Positions 32,876 through 45,248 of a DNA stretch of 64,000 bases are shown in pieces (position 1 is the first letter of the stretch; each line of letters starts with the position of its first letter). This stretch comes from Amoebidium appalachense (taxonomy: Eukaryota > Ichthyosporea). The stretch spans positions 7,626,001 through 7,690,000 of the forward strand of contig CAVNZM010000002.1 in NCBI GenBank assembly GCA_963693365.1. The letters are read 5' to 3'. The notes below the pieces were generated by a model. That model was not told the origin of the DNA, ran no database searches, and worked only from the letters and a program-made list of their open reading frames with translations. The translations under genes and the position numbers were made by a program.

Positions 32876-33595
32876 GGGGGGGGCCGGGGGGGGGCCGGGG
32901 GGGGCCGGGGGGGAAGGTGTTGTGTAACATTGATAACATCATCGGGTTACTAGCCGGGTTAACTCATGTCGACATGTAAGATATCTAAGACAAGTATGTG
33001 GTCACCGAGAAATGTTAGGCATGCGAAAGACGAGCATACACATGCGTGGGCCTACAATGATGCTGTTAGCCCACCCAATAGCAGACTGATATTACAATAT
33101 TAGAAGGATGATCTATGCCCCAGTACGCACATGGTTTGCGGACTCAGAATCAATACACAAGCTTTCAGAAGCCTAGAGCTACATTTAATTCGGCCTGTCG
33201 TGCATGTTGGTGATGCGTATGTTCATGCACAGTAGGCGCACCTCACCTCCGCTTCCAAGCAGCACACCCGTAGCGTGTTGGCCACTCATGGTCACACGTG
33301 CAAGAAATTGCAAACACCTGCAATCATTATGACCTGTGGCTGTACTTCTGTACACTTCACATCGAGTCGGCGGACCCCCCTCCTCCTCCTCTCCCCCTCC
33401 CTTTCCCCGCAATGCACACATAAAATCACACACACACACACACATATAACACACGAGGCACATACACAGTGTCACACCCACGCACACACGCTAACAGTCA
33501 CTCAAGTGCGGGGCGACGAACCCCTAAATGCAACGGACACATGCTTAACACAAACAAGTCTTGGTACCCCACCTTGGGCCCCAATCCTTGCACGC

Positions 33596-33628
<33 letters not shown>

Positions 33629-34562
33629 CTTCTCCTCCCCCAATCCCCCCCTCCCCCCCTCCTCTCTCCCCCCTCTACCTCCCCCCCCCCCCCCCCCCCC
33701 CCCCCCCCGGCCCCACTTTTCCCTGCAGTGATGGTTTACCATGTCTGAGCTCGAGACCCACCTGTAATGAATTTTATACCGACAAAACACACTCCTGCAA
33801 GTGAATGTGTACGTGTTTACGGTACGTGTTTGTGTGCGTGTTCGTGCGTGCATGTATATAAGATCAAAATTATTTGGATGACTCCTTAGTATGTCATTCA
33901 ATTCAACGGTTCGAAGTTACTGTACCATAAATAGGCCAAACGTGTCATGGCACTACCTAGTGTAAGCTACACTGGCACGAAGTAAGCTGCCGTATGCCTC
34001 CTCAGCATGTTCAGCATTTAGTAATCATTTGGATGCCCATGCATTACTGATTATAAAGTCAAGATAGTCACCAACTGCATGCCGCTTCGAATTCGTACAA
34101 TGGTACCATTCAAACGAAGCTTGCAGAGCTGATGCGATACGGCTACTGCATGCGTAACCCATGATACTGCAACACATGTACTCAGCTCAGCCTGTAACCG
34201 GTACTGCATACATGTCATGCGCACACACGTCCAAATCAACACACGTGTCACACACGCATGTACACACACATGCACGAAACTTCTCATAAGCAGGGCCCTC
34301 CCTCCCTCCCCCCCCTCCCCCCCCCCCCCCCAAAAAAAAAAAATTGAAAAATGAAAAAAAAAATGAAAAGAAAAAAAGAAAAAAGGAAAAGAAAAAGAAA
34401 AAGAGAAAGGAAAAGAAGAAAGAATCTTTAAAATTAGTGCGCACACTAAATGTACTGTATACTACGTGGCACACTGTGGCATCCACACACACACACACAC
34501 GTGCGCACGTGCGCGCGCACACAGTTTGAAACACCACACACACACACACACAAACACACTGG

Positions 34563-34639
<77 letters not shown>

Positions 34640-34883
34640 GCGCACACACACACACCCCACACATACACACAAAAACACCATGATACACAAACACATGACA
34701 TGACACACATGTACACGGTGTGCACACGTGCACGTCATCATGTCAAATGAAAAAAGCATGGTGTTTTCTTTGTTTGAAAAGCCATCAGTATCAAACTTAG
34801 CACCCAAAAACACGGTCAAAAATCGTGACTTGATATCGTTTTCATAACAGGCTATGATCCGCGTAAAGGCAATAACAACATAA
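32611..34883. other. Intergenic sequence downstream of UXS1
   Basis: G tracts at 32702-32735 and 32848-32912, C-rich blocks at 33597-33706, A-rich sequence at 34331-34425 and CA arrays at 34566-34650. No coding signature was found. Confidence 0.5.
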
Positions 34884-35919
34884 GGGCCTGTTTGGCAGCA
34901 CCCCAATAATCGTATTCGTATTTAGGCCCTAAATACGATCTACCGTATTTACAAAATTTATCGTGGTATGCGTATTTAGGGCCTAAATACGGTTGGTGCC
35001 TTCCAAACGCTGTCAGGCGTGACTGGTCACATTGAATGTCGATACATGGTTCACGAGATCTGATTGGCCCTATTCGCACCCATTGATAATCCTTCGGTAT
35101 TCCATGCATATAGACTGGTGCAGCTGTAGTCAGTATTACGTAACGAACGGCAAAAACGAGTCACCGCCGGACAGTGAGTCTTGCTCTGTTTAACAATAGG
35201 TTAGAATGTCTGTTATTGAAGGGATACTGCCAGTTATTGCGGTGGCTAGTGTAAGCCTTGCTAGAGACCTCGTTTTACGTCACCAACGTTCGTCCCTGGC
35301 ATTCCCCACATATCTGAACACATAATGAGTGTTAAAATTTGTCCTTGCCTATGCAATACTCGTTGTGCCTGCATGTCACCGAGTTTGTACATGTACATTT
35401 GATTGTTTTTCATTAATGCATATATCGGAGTCCAGTATCGTTTCAATGATTATTATGGCATATATATACAGTCTGAGCTTGTTATCATGCACCGCGTAGG
35501 GTTCCTCGTCCTCTGTCTTACCTGTGCAGCCCAAATTCATGTGCCAATTTTAACTGAGAATGTACACAAAATGACGTGTATGACACCGACCTTCTAACAT
35601 TGAATTATTCACGTGCATGCGCCGGCATGCGTACTGTAGTAAAAATGTGCCCGCCGCGGCTTACGAGCGCTGTACCATTGGCTTGCTGATAGCCAATAAA
35701 TGATGCGAAATGCTCTGATTGGCTAATTTCCTATATCGTATTTACGAAAATCACCTCCGGAGGTGATTTTCGTAAATACGATATAAAAGCGATCCTTATC
35801 GTATTTACAAAAAATAAAAGCCCGCGGCGTGTTTGGCATGCCACGGGATCGTATACGTATTTAGGCCCTAAATACGAATACGATAAAAAACCGTATTTAG
35901 CGCGCTACCAAACAGGCCC
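34884..35919. mobile_element. PIF/Harbinger-like MITE
   Basis: Terminal inverted repeats begin GGGCCTGTTTGG at both ends and match at about 16 of 18 bases. Both ends are flanked by TAA (34881-34883 and 35920-35922), the target-site duplication typical of PIF/Harbinger. The sequence GTATTTAGG(C/G)CCTAAATAC recurs at 34918, 34972 and 35857. There is no transposase frame, so it is non-autonomous. It would be mobilised in trans. Confidence 0.75.
35732..35785. repeat. Perfect 54-bp palindrome inside the MITE
   Basis: 27-bp arms meet at CCTCCGGAGG with no spacer. The arms include TATCGTATTTACG, related to the element's subterminal repeats. Confidence 0.9.
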
Positions 35920-36100
35920 TAAATGCATATGGCAAGGAATGCACATACACATACAACCATCTAGTCAGCATGCAACCGTGACCTGGCACGAAATAAATTA
36001 AACTATAGCCAGCTAGTAGCCTGACGGGTCATTTGAGGATCATAAGTTTTACCGTACATTTCGGACCAAAACATACAAATTTATCAAGCTTTATCAGAAA

Positions 36101-36216
36101 AGGACTGCTGCTCCCCCCCCCCCCCCCCCCCCCCCCCCAACACACACACACACACACCCTCTGTTGGACACACGTTTTTCTGCGCGGCTACCTGGCCATG
36201 TCATGAGCTCTAGACC

Positions 36217-36258
<42 letters not shown>

Positions 36259-36329
36259 CATACACACACGCACACCATATGCACACCCGGGGTTGGACAC
36301 ACGTTTTTCCGTGGCTAGCTCTAGCCCCC

Positions 36330-36362
<33 letters not shown>
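36101..36362. repeat. Duplicated unit with C runs downstream of the 36.5-38.8 kb gene
   Basis: Three C runs (36114-36138, 36218-36256, 36331-36362) bracket two diverged copies of GTTGGACACACGTTTTTC (from 36163 and 36293), each followed by a CTAG-containing stretch. This looks like a local duplication of about 130 bp. Confidence 0.6.
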
Positions 36363-36458
36363 ATCCTGGGCAACCTTCCAAGATCTAAATATAAGAGAAA
36401 ACACAGCAAAATTGAATTATAAACCGAAAAATACATGCAAAAAATTTAATCCACTGGA

Positions 36459-37560
36459 TCAGAATGCGCCCCAAGCCCAGCAGCAGGCGGTAAAACTTTT
36501 AAGTTCAATAAGGGGGAAGAATTGATGAGCAAGTGATTCAAATGCACTCCCGTGGGCTCTGTTGTGTTGCCTATGCCCGTTGTGTGCCAGTTGGTGACAG
36601 AACTTAACGTACCAGAAGAAATTGCAAGAGTATTTGGGGTCCGAGTTTACGTTGCTCAAATGCACATGCACGTTGAAGAAAAGGTGCCCGTTTTTGTTGA
36701 AGGCGGTAGCAGACCCCGAATCGTCGTAATAGAGGTGAACCTTTTCCGTCGGTAGGCAAAATACGTTCTCTGCCAGCCGGTCAATGACCAAAAACTTAAA
36801 GTCCACCACAAATGGCCGATTCTCTGGGCTCTGAAGGTACTGGCAGCTTTCGATCACTTCGGTAGCGTTGACATAAATCGGTACGGTGCGCCTCACCGGT
36901 TGATTCTGTGTATCTGACTTGTCTGTCAGCTTAAATTTAAAGTTTACCTCCACTAACGAAGGCGCATTGGCGTCATCCGAACAGTCGACGAGAAGGGTGT
37001 CTTCGGTCGCCAATGCCTCCGACTCGCGTGTCCCCTCGGGTATTAAGGTGTCTGGGTCCACGTCCTCCCCAGAGTTTCGTGTCACATCGACCAATGACCG
37101 GGCTTGCTTATACATGTCAATGATGGATGTGGACTGCCGTACAGGTGGCTGTGTGTCTGTGGGGCCTATACATTGCCCGGAAGCATCACAGACGGCGCTT
37201 GCGGTCACTCCACTGGCGTCTGACTTTGGAATCTCGAGTAGCTCGCCGAACGATTTGCTGGCTGGACCGGGTACAGCTTGGCAATGCACACCTGCGCAGG
37301 TTTCTGAATGCGGGAAAAAGGACACGGATTAGAAGAGAATGAGAACTCTTCGGGAATAAACCTTGAAGTTACACACATGCGCACACGTGTCATGGGACAT
37401 CACAATTTACGTTGGCGTTAATATTGTGCATATGCCATATTGTTCATCCTGGAAAAAACCAGCACCGTGGTTCATACCTACAAGTATGCGAGTCCATGTT
37501 CATTCAATGATCTACTACTCATAGCACTAAAGTATATACAAATTATTAGTAACACACACA

Positions 37561-37636
<76 letters not shown>

Positions 37637-38823
37637 CTTTTGGTGGGCCAGGCAGTGACTGTGTTTACAAAGGTGATGGCATCCGGCAAACGTGTTGTCG
37701 TAGTAGTACCGACGGTATGCCATACCAACCCAGAATGCACGTGCGTGCGCACGCATTCCCCGGGGGGGAGGGGGAGGGGGGTGGGGGGGAGGATGTATCA
37801 GGCCATCAGGGGGGGAGGAGGAGGGGGGGGGGGGGGGGGGGGGGGGGGAGGGGGAGGAGGGGGGGGGGGGGGGAGGGGGGAGGGAGGGGGGGAGGGGCGG
37901 GAGACCCGAGGGGGAACGAGACGAGAGGAAGCTGCAGCATGGACTCGGCACATGGCATGCATGACATCATTAGTATGCCAATTAAGTTGACTCACCGGTT
38001 TTGCCATGCAAACTCAAGTCTTGTTGATTAGTGGGTCTTGCGTCCCGAGGCTCCTCTGGCAGCCTGATAACAGGTGTTGGGCCCTCATCATGATCAGAGT
38101 TGACTGCAGGCAGAGGTACCACAGCGGCCGGCGGTGTGTCACATACAGACATTGAGCGAAGTGTCTCCCAGTTGACCTTTTTTAGCCAATGCCCCACAAC
38201 AGTAGAGTTGAGCAAAGACATATTTTGGAACAACTCTCTGGCTGCATCGATCATTGAATCTCCGAGCCGCGATCCCTTCCTAGCTTTCGGGACTGGATTG
38301 CGATGAAGTCCCCTACAACAGCCAGACGGATGCAACCCCCTTGGCAATCCCTGGCACAGTCTTGTGCACCAAACCGTTTCGGCAACACCTTCATTCGCTC
38401 GTGCACGCGATCCAGGCTCACTTCGTTGTAGTCAATGATGTAAGTCCCCTCTACCTCGTGCACAATACTGCACCGTAACTTCCCTCCCAGTGGACGCCGA
38501 GGCTCAACCGCCTTCACGACGATATTCTTCAATGGAATGTCAAAGCATTCGGCACAAGTCTTCATGAGGGTGGACAGGAATTTGTGTTCGTCACTCCCAG
38601 CAGCCAGGATGACTGTCGGCAGACCAAGCAGGCACTGGTTTTTCCTCTTCAACAGGTCATTGCTTGTGGGCATGGGTGGGTCACGTGACAACTTCATGAC
38701 ATCATAGAGTGTGCGGTCGACAGGAACAAGCTTCATGCCCAATCCATAGGATACCTCCTGTGTGTAGCAAACATCACGTGAATTAGCCAGGCTTTGCTGC
38801 GAACTTTGCTCCTTGCCGGGCAG
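36459..38823 (-). CDS. 3' part of a large protein with an HExxH-like C-terminus
   Basis: Three exons agree in phase: 38375-38823, 37996-38312 and 36459-37303, giving 536 residues without the N-terminus. The last junction (G|GTGAGT to CAG|AA) is clear. The first intron is only 62 nt (GTTTGG...TAG) and tentative; without it the frame shifts by one. The C-terminus reads VHLYYDDSGS, AFNKNGHLFFN, FCHQLAHN, then HNRAH. This resembles the C-terminal region of fungal HATPase/DUF3684-type (sacsin-related) proteins, which carry CHELAHN. That family link rests on remembered motifs and was not searched. In the protease-like motif the Glu is Gln (36582-36596). The 5' exons, including any ATPase domain, were not found between here and the MATE gene. 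Confidence 0.6.
37561..37634. repeat. (TG)n array upstream of the large-protein gene's last exon
   Basis: About 37 TG units, followed by G-rich sequence at 37760-37905, in the intron between the last two exons. Confidence 0.95.
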
Positions 38824-39282
38824 CTGTTAACGGTTGCAACCATCCTATAGTGAACTAGAACACAGCATTTATGATGTTGTATACCGGAAATGGCCTTCGT
38901 TTTAATATATAACTTAGTAATACTTGATTTATTTGACTGTCACTACATCGGTGACACAGTGGTTCTCAATGAGTATGCATACTATGATGTATAAATCTCA
39001 CGTATCATGATATGATTTGTTCATGCAACGCGGTCTTATAAGTCCATGTCGAGCCTGTATTCACTCGGTTACAGCCTGTCATGCAACACATCGCAAATTA
39101 TGTACATGTACAACTTCTAACCACACATTTCATTCCACTATAACACCTTTCAGCACACAGACTGGCACACTGGTGTACAAGTGACACGAAATCATCGGCA
39201 CGGTGACACACAAAACACTGACACCGATGCGCCCGCACATGTACACACGGCGGGCGCGCGCGTGCAAACACAAGCGCGCGCG

Positions 39283-39344
39283 TGCGCACCCACACCCACC
39301 CACCCACCCACCCACACCCACCCACACCCACCCACCCACCCACC

Positions 39345-39441
<97 letters not shown>

Positions 39442-39484
39442 ACACACCCACCCACACCCACCCACCCACCCACCCACCCACCCA

Positions 39485-39546
<62 letters not shown>

Positions 39547-39548
39547 GT

Positions 39549-39585
<37 letters not shown>

Positions 39586-39587
39586 GT

Positions 39588-39669
<82 letters not shown>
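39283..39669. repeat. Composite (CCCA)n/(CA)n higher-order array
   Basis: CCCACC-type repeats, (CA)n, CGTA, CCCACC repeats again, (CA)n, then CGTG-interrupted (CA)n three times. The order suggests duplication of a larger block, not simple slippage. Confidence 0.9.
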
Positions 39670-39672
<3 letters not shown>

Positions 39673-40070
39673 TGCTCGTGCGCGGGTGCACGTATGGGCA
39701 CATACACACTGGGCACCGTGACGCACAAACTCACGCACACACACACATGCACTGATAGGCACACATATTGTCAAGTCCCACACACGAAACAATACAGGCC
39801 TCCTCCCTCGCTGTCCCCTCCGCCCCCCTCCCCGTCCCGGCCCCCTCTTCTCCTCCTCCCCCCTCCCCCCCTCCTTCCTCCCCCCCCCCTAACCCCCCTC
39901 CCTCTTCCTAGGCCAAACACACAACACACACGCACATGTACTGATAATCAACCTCCCCCCCCCCCCCCCCCTCCCCACACACACACACACACACACGTGC
40001 TGTGCACACCTTAACCCGTTTGTTTCTCTGTTCCGTTTTCTTCCCTATCTGCTTCCTCCCCCCCCCCCCG

Positions 40071-40237
40071 CACCCCCCCCCCCACAAACACACAAAAAAC
40101 CAGTAAACACCCCCCCCCCCCACAAACACACAAAAAACCAGTAAACACCCCCCCCCCCACAAACACACAAAAAACCAGTAAACACCCCCCCCCCCCACAA
40201 ACACACAAAAAACCAGTAAACACCCCCCCCCCCCCCC
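40071..40237. repeat. Fourfold minisatellite, unit about 39-41 bp
   Basis: Four copies of a C run followed by ACAAACACACAAAAAACC and AGTAAACAC. Only the C-run length varies between copies. Confidence 0.95.
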
Positions 40238-40428
40238 AACCTCCACAACACACAAACACGCTCAAGTACTGTAACACACATTCATGCTCTACTAGCGCTC
40301 TGCAGCACCAATCAAAGTCAGGGGTGAGGAGGGGCCAGCTGGGAGACTCAGTGCCGGAAGTACACGTGAACCCAGGGTGTGCGTGTGTGTGTGTAGGGGG
40401 GGGAGGGGAGGGGGGGGGGAGAGGTGTA

Positions 40429-40563
40429 GAATGCGGAACACGGCTGTGGTATTTGATTAGTACTACCACACGATATGAAACACGGTGCAGGACACTAAAA
40501 AACAGCTCAAGTGTGCAACATCAGCAACGCGCGCAAGCATGCAACATAAGCAGAACCAATTTT

Positions 40564-40565
<2 letters not shown>
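40429..40565 (+). repeat. Dispersed G-tract-flanked repeat copy, diverged
   Basis: AGAATGCGGAACACGG after a G tract, then GAAACACGGTGCAGGACAC and GCAACATAAGCAGAACC before a G run. Confidence 0.65.
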
Positions 40566-40598
<33 letters not shown>

Positions 40599-40983
40599 GA
40601 TAAAGCTAAAATTGAAGTCACGTCGACATATGGGCAGGCGTAAGCATGGGTCAGTGCATTGCCAACATTTATTTCTTGCCTTTTATAACAACCTCGTCAG
40701 AGGGAAGGTGAGCACCACTGCAATCCATGTATCCGATACTGCATGCTTTGGGCTTTTGATCCAGTCGTGGGCCCCCTTAAATTAGTTAAAAATTCAACCA
40801 CAAAAAAACAGTAACCTAACCTTTTTAAATCAAAACTGTCTCTGTTATCGAGCTAAATATGACACCACACGTCTACCTAAACATCAGGAAAATTTCATAT
40901 CTTTACAATCATCGACAAAAAAACATGGAAACATGCATATCTGCGCATGCGCACACCCAGACACACGCCATTGCAAATGACAT

Positions 40984-43101
40984 CTATTTCTCCTCCTCCT
41001 CATCGCGATCACGCGTAATTGGGAGATCGAGACCCATGCGCGATCTCGCGATATCTACCTGCTCCTGCCAATCTGTATTGAGCACGATCACCAACATGGT
41101 CGAACACACCAACACCAGCGCAACGAACATACCCTCCCACAGACCCTTAGTCTTGTGATCATACTTGAACCCAAAGAGGTAACCCAAAGGAAGACCGAAA
41201 CCATAGTAACAAATAGCGTTCAGAACGGCCCCGATCGTCTGACGGCCGCATCCTCGGAGAATTCCTGACGCGCAAATCTGCAATCCGTCAAAAACGAGGA
41301 AACCGGCCACGACCAAAATAACTTCGGCGGCGACGTCAATCGCTTTGTCCCATGTGGTGTAGATCATGGGGATGTAGAAACGAAGGAGGACAGCCAGGGT
41401 CGAGGTAATGACGGTGGTGAAAAGAACGAGAACGAGGGAACAGATGGCAGCCTTTTTGGCATCGGCGGCGCGGCCCTGGCCCAAAAAGTTACCCACACGG
41501 ATGCTGGCAGCCACACCCATGCCTGTGTGTGTGTGTGTGTGTGTGTGTGGTGGTGGTGGTGGTGGGTTGAGGTTGGGGGGAGGGGGGGGGGAGGGGGGGG
41601 GAGGGTGTGTTAGAATGCGTTACTAGTAGGGTACTGAAGTACGAATTACGACGGACAACAAAACACGGTTTTTTGCAAAGTATACACAAAGTCTATTCAC
41701 CATGAGTAGAGACCATGCGGTGGGGTCATTGTGTTGGCAGGGGACGCGATGACACGGATGTATGGTTGGCAGGTAAGTAAGAAAAGCAAACAGAAAATGG
41801 AAAGAACACTTCAAGGATAAGCATGGTTGCAGCCTACAGGTTTAGAGGGGTCAGCCGCTCCGGGGGGGAAGGGGGGGGGGGGGGGGGGGGGGGGATCTGA
41901 ACAATTAGCCCGACATTTCGCCAAGGTGTGAGACTTGTAAATAAAGGCGCCCAGGGGGAAGGTGGAAAGATGAAGCCCGTGTGTGTGTGTGCAGGTAGTG
42001 GAATGAATTCCGTGCATGAGAGTCTGTGTACAGACATGTGCTGGGAGGGGAAGGGAAAGGTATTTTGTGTGTAGCTGTGCGTACGTGTGTGGAGGGGGGT
42101 GGGGGTGGGTGGGTGGGTGGGTTGGGGGGCGGGGGGGGGGGGGAGGGGGGGGGGGCTGCAGGCACATACCCATGGGGGTCATGCCGGAGAGGGAGATAAT
42201 CTGAATGGTGATAGACTGGGCAGACAGATACTCGGTCCCAAAGTAGCCCGCGCCCAGGGTTTGAATCTCAAACGCCCAGAACTCGGCGCAGCACATAATT
42301 AGCCCCGGAAGCGCCAGGCCCAAAAACTTTCCCCATTCGGAAAAGGCTTCCTTCGACCACCCGCCCCACGTATCCGATCCGGCACCTGTCACCTTCATAT
42401 ATCCCAAAAGAATAATGACGTTCATCCATTGGCAGATCGCGCGCGCGATCGGCGCTCCGATGAAGCCGAGATTCAACTGGTACATGAGTATCCAGTTCAT
42501 TGCGATTGCAGCAATGTTTGAAAACACGGCCACGTACATGGACGGCTTTACGATTCCCTGTGTCTGCAAGTACTTCTGCAGGCACATGTAGATGAAGATG
42601 GCCCACATACCAAACACGCTGACTCGGCAAAAGTCACCCGCCATTTTTGCCACCGCCGCCTCCTGGCCGACCAATAGGAGAAGGGCTTCGGCAAAGTACC
42701 ACGTGACACCGATGGGAAGGGAGATGACGAAGAGGATGAGCAGCGCACGTTGGAAGATCACTCCGACCTGAGAGGGGTGGGGGAGGGAGGGGTGAGTTAC
42801 AGTGCTTGCACCGTCCTTCTGCACCAATCAGATTTTTGCCATCATATGATTGGCCGGTAATGGGAAATCTATTTAGGAATCGTTTGCTTCGCTCAAGAAT
42901 TGCACATTTTGAGTCAAACCGCCAGCCAATCGCATTCCATAGACCTGCCTTGCTCCGATTGGTGCAGAAAGACCGTGCAAGCACTGTAGACTGAGTTACA
43001 ACAGACTGCGAAGTGCGTCGTTTATGACGGACAACATAACAAAGATGTTGCAAAGCACACAAAAAGAATGTGTGAATGTGAGTGAGTGTTTGAGTGTGTG
43101 T

Positions 43102-43149
<48 letters not shown>

Positions 43150-45248
43150 AGGGAGGGACTCCGAGGGGGGGGGGGGGGGGGGGAGTGTGTAATGTAGAGT
43201 GTTTTTGGAATCCTTTCGCTTTCAATAGCTGGGACAAAAGTTGAACCCTCACCTTTGGGACCTACCATTGCAATAGTTGTGGTAATCCGACCCTTCCCCC
43301 CCCCCCCCTCCCCCCTCCCCCCACCCCCCCCCACAACACACACCCACTCCCCGTCTCCTAAGCAGTTAAATATTCTGCTTCTCCAAAGGATTTGCAGCTT
43401 CATGAGTGTTGCATGTGATGTGGTGGAACGTGTGTTTGGCTCGTGTGTGACATGTGTGTGTGTGTGTGTGTTTGGGTGGGTGGGTGGGTGGGGGGGGGGG
43501 GGGGGGGGGAGGAAAGGAGACGGGGAGCAGGAGCAAGTGCGATAATAACGATCAAGCATGTTTCAGTATCTAGGAAACCTGTGTTCGAGGGGGGCCCAAC
43601 GATCAACAAACACAAGCACCGAGTAGGCATTACGACATTGGGGACATCCCATACAGAGCCGTTCACTGCTCGGAGATGTTGCTCTTTAAGGTGGGGTGGG
43701 GGGTGGGTCTAGAATGTGTTAAAGAGTACAAAGTACGCATTCACGACGGAGACAACAGAATGCGGCTTTTACGAAGAGCACATACAGACAATGCATCATA
43801 AGCTCCGGGGGGGGGGGGGGGGGGGGAGGGGGGTATTATTCAAACCCATCCCGAGGGGAAAGGTATGGGGAAGGGGGGTGAATCAGATCCCCAAGGGGGG
43901 TAAGGGCCCACGGTGGGGGTTCGTTTGGGGGGGGGGGGGGTATCATTCAAAAGGGATATATATACCTTTTCTCTCTCACCGGCACCATATGCCTGAGAGC
44001 ACAGAGTGTCCATAGCAGTAGCAAGACCCATAGCCACCGTGTTGCCGGTGATGTTGAGAAACATAGTTGAAAGAGTGCCGGCACCAAGGGCCTCCTTCTC
44101 CGGTAGGTGGCCAAGGAACATCACATTAATGATACCTGGGCCCATTTGAAGCTGTGGTTGGGTGGTGTGACATTATATGTTAGTTGGTTTTCACGTTTTT
44201 GCAAAGATTTCTTCTCTTTGTGTGGATACATTTAAGTTTGGCTTGTTGGAATGGAAATGGTTCTTGCGAAGATTTTAGAAAGCTTATGGAAAAACAAACA
44301 GCAGATTGGGGTGGGGTGAGGTAGGGTGGGTGTGTAAGTGGGGGGGGGGGGGAGGTAAGGGGGGGAGGGGATGGTCACAGTTGCCGTGGTGGTGGAGTCC
44401 GGGTAGGTGTGCATTATGTTTGTGTACGTGGGCTAGGGAGGGTTGGTGGGTGGGTGGGTGGGTGGATTTTGGTGTGGTGGTGGTAGTTGGGGGTGAGGGG
44501 GAGGGGGAGGGGAGGATATGTTGAGGGAGGGGAAGAAATGTTGGGAGAGGGGCGGAGAATTCGAAGTCTGGTCTAGGAATTTGTATACAAGGAAAGGGAA
44601 AGGTTTGAAAGATCAAAGGGAGCAAAACTGTGCAACTGTGACCCTCAAAAGGCAAAAGCACACGAACCAACGATTTTCAAAAGATGTTTTGGGTGGTTTA
44701 GGGAGTGTTACATACACGATAACATGTTGGTATATGTACACAAACACAAAGATATACAGACGTAGACGTAACACACATTTTATCCCTTTTCACACCTAAG
44801 TGGCTAATCACACCTTCCATTTGGCTCTGGCTCAACCACCAGGCAGAAGTTTACCCGTATACCACACACGTGTCCGAACTGTGCCAAACGCACACAAACA
44901 CACTCCCCGCACACGCACGCACCCACGCACGCACACGTCCACGTACACACACACACACACACACACGTGCACACGTACCAAAAATGTGCCAATGATGGGC
45001 CAAGACAGCGACCACGTCGACAGCAACTCTGCCCCCCATGTTTCCTCCTTTGCCCGGTTGGCGATAAGAGGGGTCGTTTCCTCACCAAAATCAGCGGGAT
45101 AATCGGAAATCGACGGGTTCAAAACGTCAGCAACAGCGGCCACAGAATCACCGTTTGCAAACGAGCGCTGAGAAATGATACTCTCACGGCGGGTCTTTTG
45201 GGCTACCGAAAAACTCTCTCTGCGAGAGGGACGCCGGTTTTCAGGCAT
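40984..45248 (-). CDS. MATE family efflux transporter
   Basis: Multidrug and toxic compound extrusion antiporter, exporting organic cations in exchange for H+ or Na+. Exons 44979-45248, 43966-44151, 42170-42767 and 40984-41522 agree in phase and give 530 residues, usual for eukaryotic members. Family landmarks: MGPGIINVMFLGHL, the diagnostic CSQAYGAG, VGVIFQRALL, YLQTQGI, and in the second half ASIRVGNFLGQG and SGILRGCGRQ. Hydrophobic segments fit twelve membrane helices. The N-terminal tail of about 75 residues is cytosolic and has three RRxS motifs (RRPS, RRES twice), candidate basophilic kinase sites. The C-terminus ends in acidic residues and Lys. The exon 4 acceptor directly follows a CA repeat. 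Substrate is unknown. ATTGG boxes lie upstream of the start. Confidence 0.93.
41612..41708 (+). repeat. Dispersed repeat copy, diverged
   Basis: TAGAATGCG head after a G-rich tract, then AAGTACGAATTACGACGGACAACAAAACACGG-like blocks. It lies in MATE intron 3. Confidence 0.45.
43117..43185. repeat. Paired G tracts in MATE intron 2
   Basis: Two G runs separated by GAAGGGAGGGACTCCGA, after a TG array. Confidence 0.9.
43711..43806 (+). repeat. Dispersed repeat copy, diverged
   Basis: AGAATGTG head, then AGTACAAAGTACGCATTCACGACGGAGA and CATCATAAGCTCC directly before a G run. It lies in MATE intron 2. Confidence 0.55.

Larger units (their letters stand above)
38824..40983. other. Sequence between the large-protein gene and MATE
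   Basis: Should contain the missing 5' exons or promoter of the minus-strand large-protein gene, but none was recognised. It holds a CA/CACCC array, C-rich sequence at 39780-39975, a minisatellite, a dispersed repeat copy and a G run at 40566-40596. Confidence 0.5.

Noticed and set aside
39098-39792. Long open frames encoding alternating His-Thr or Val-Cys
   Set aside because: They translate CA/TG repeats in every frame on both strands; the same holds for dozens of similar frames in the window.
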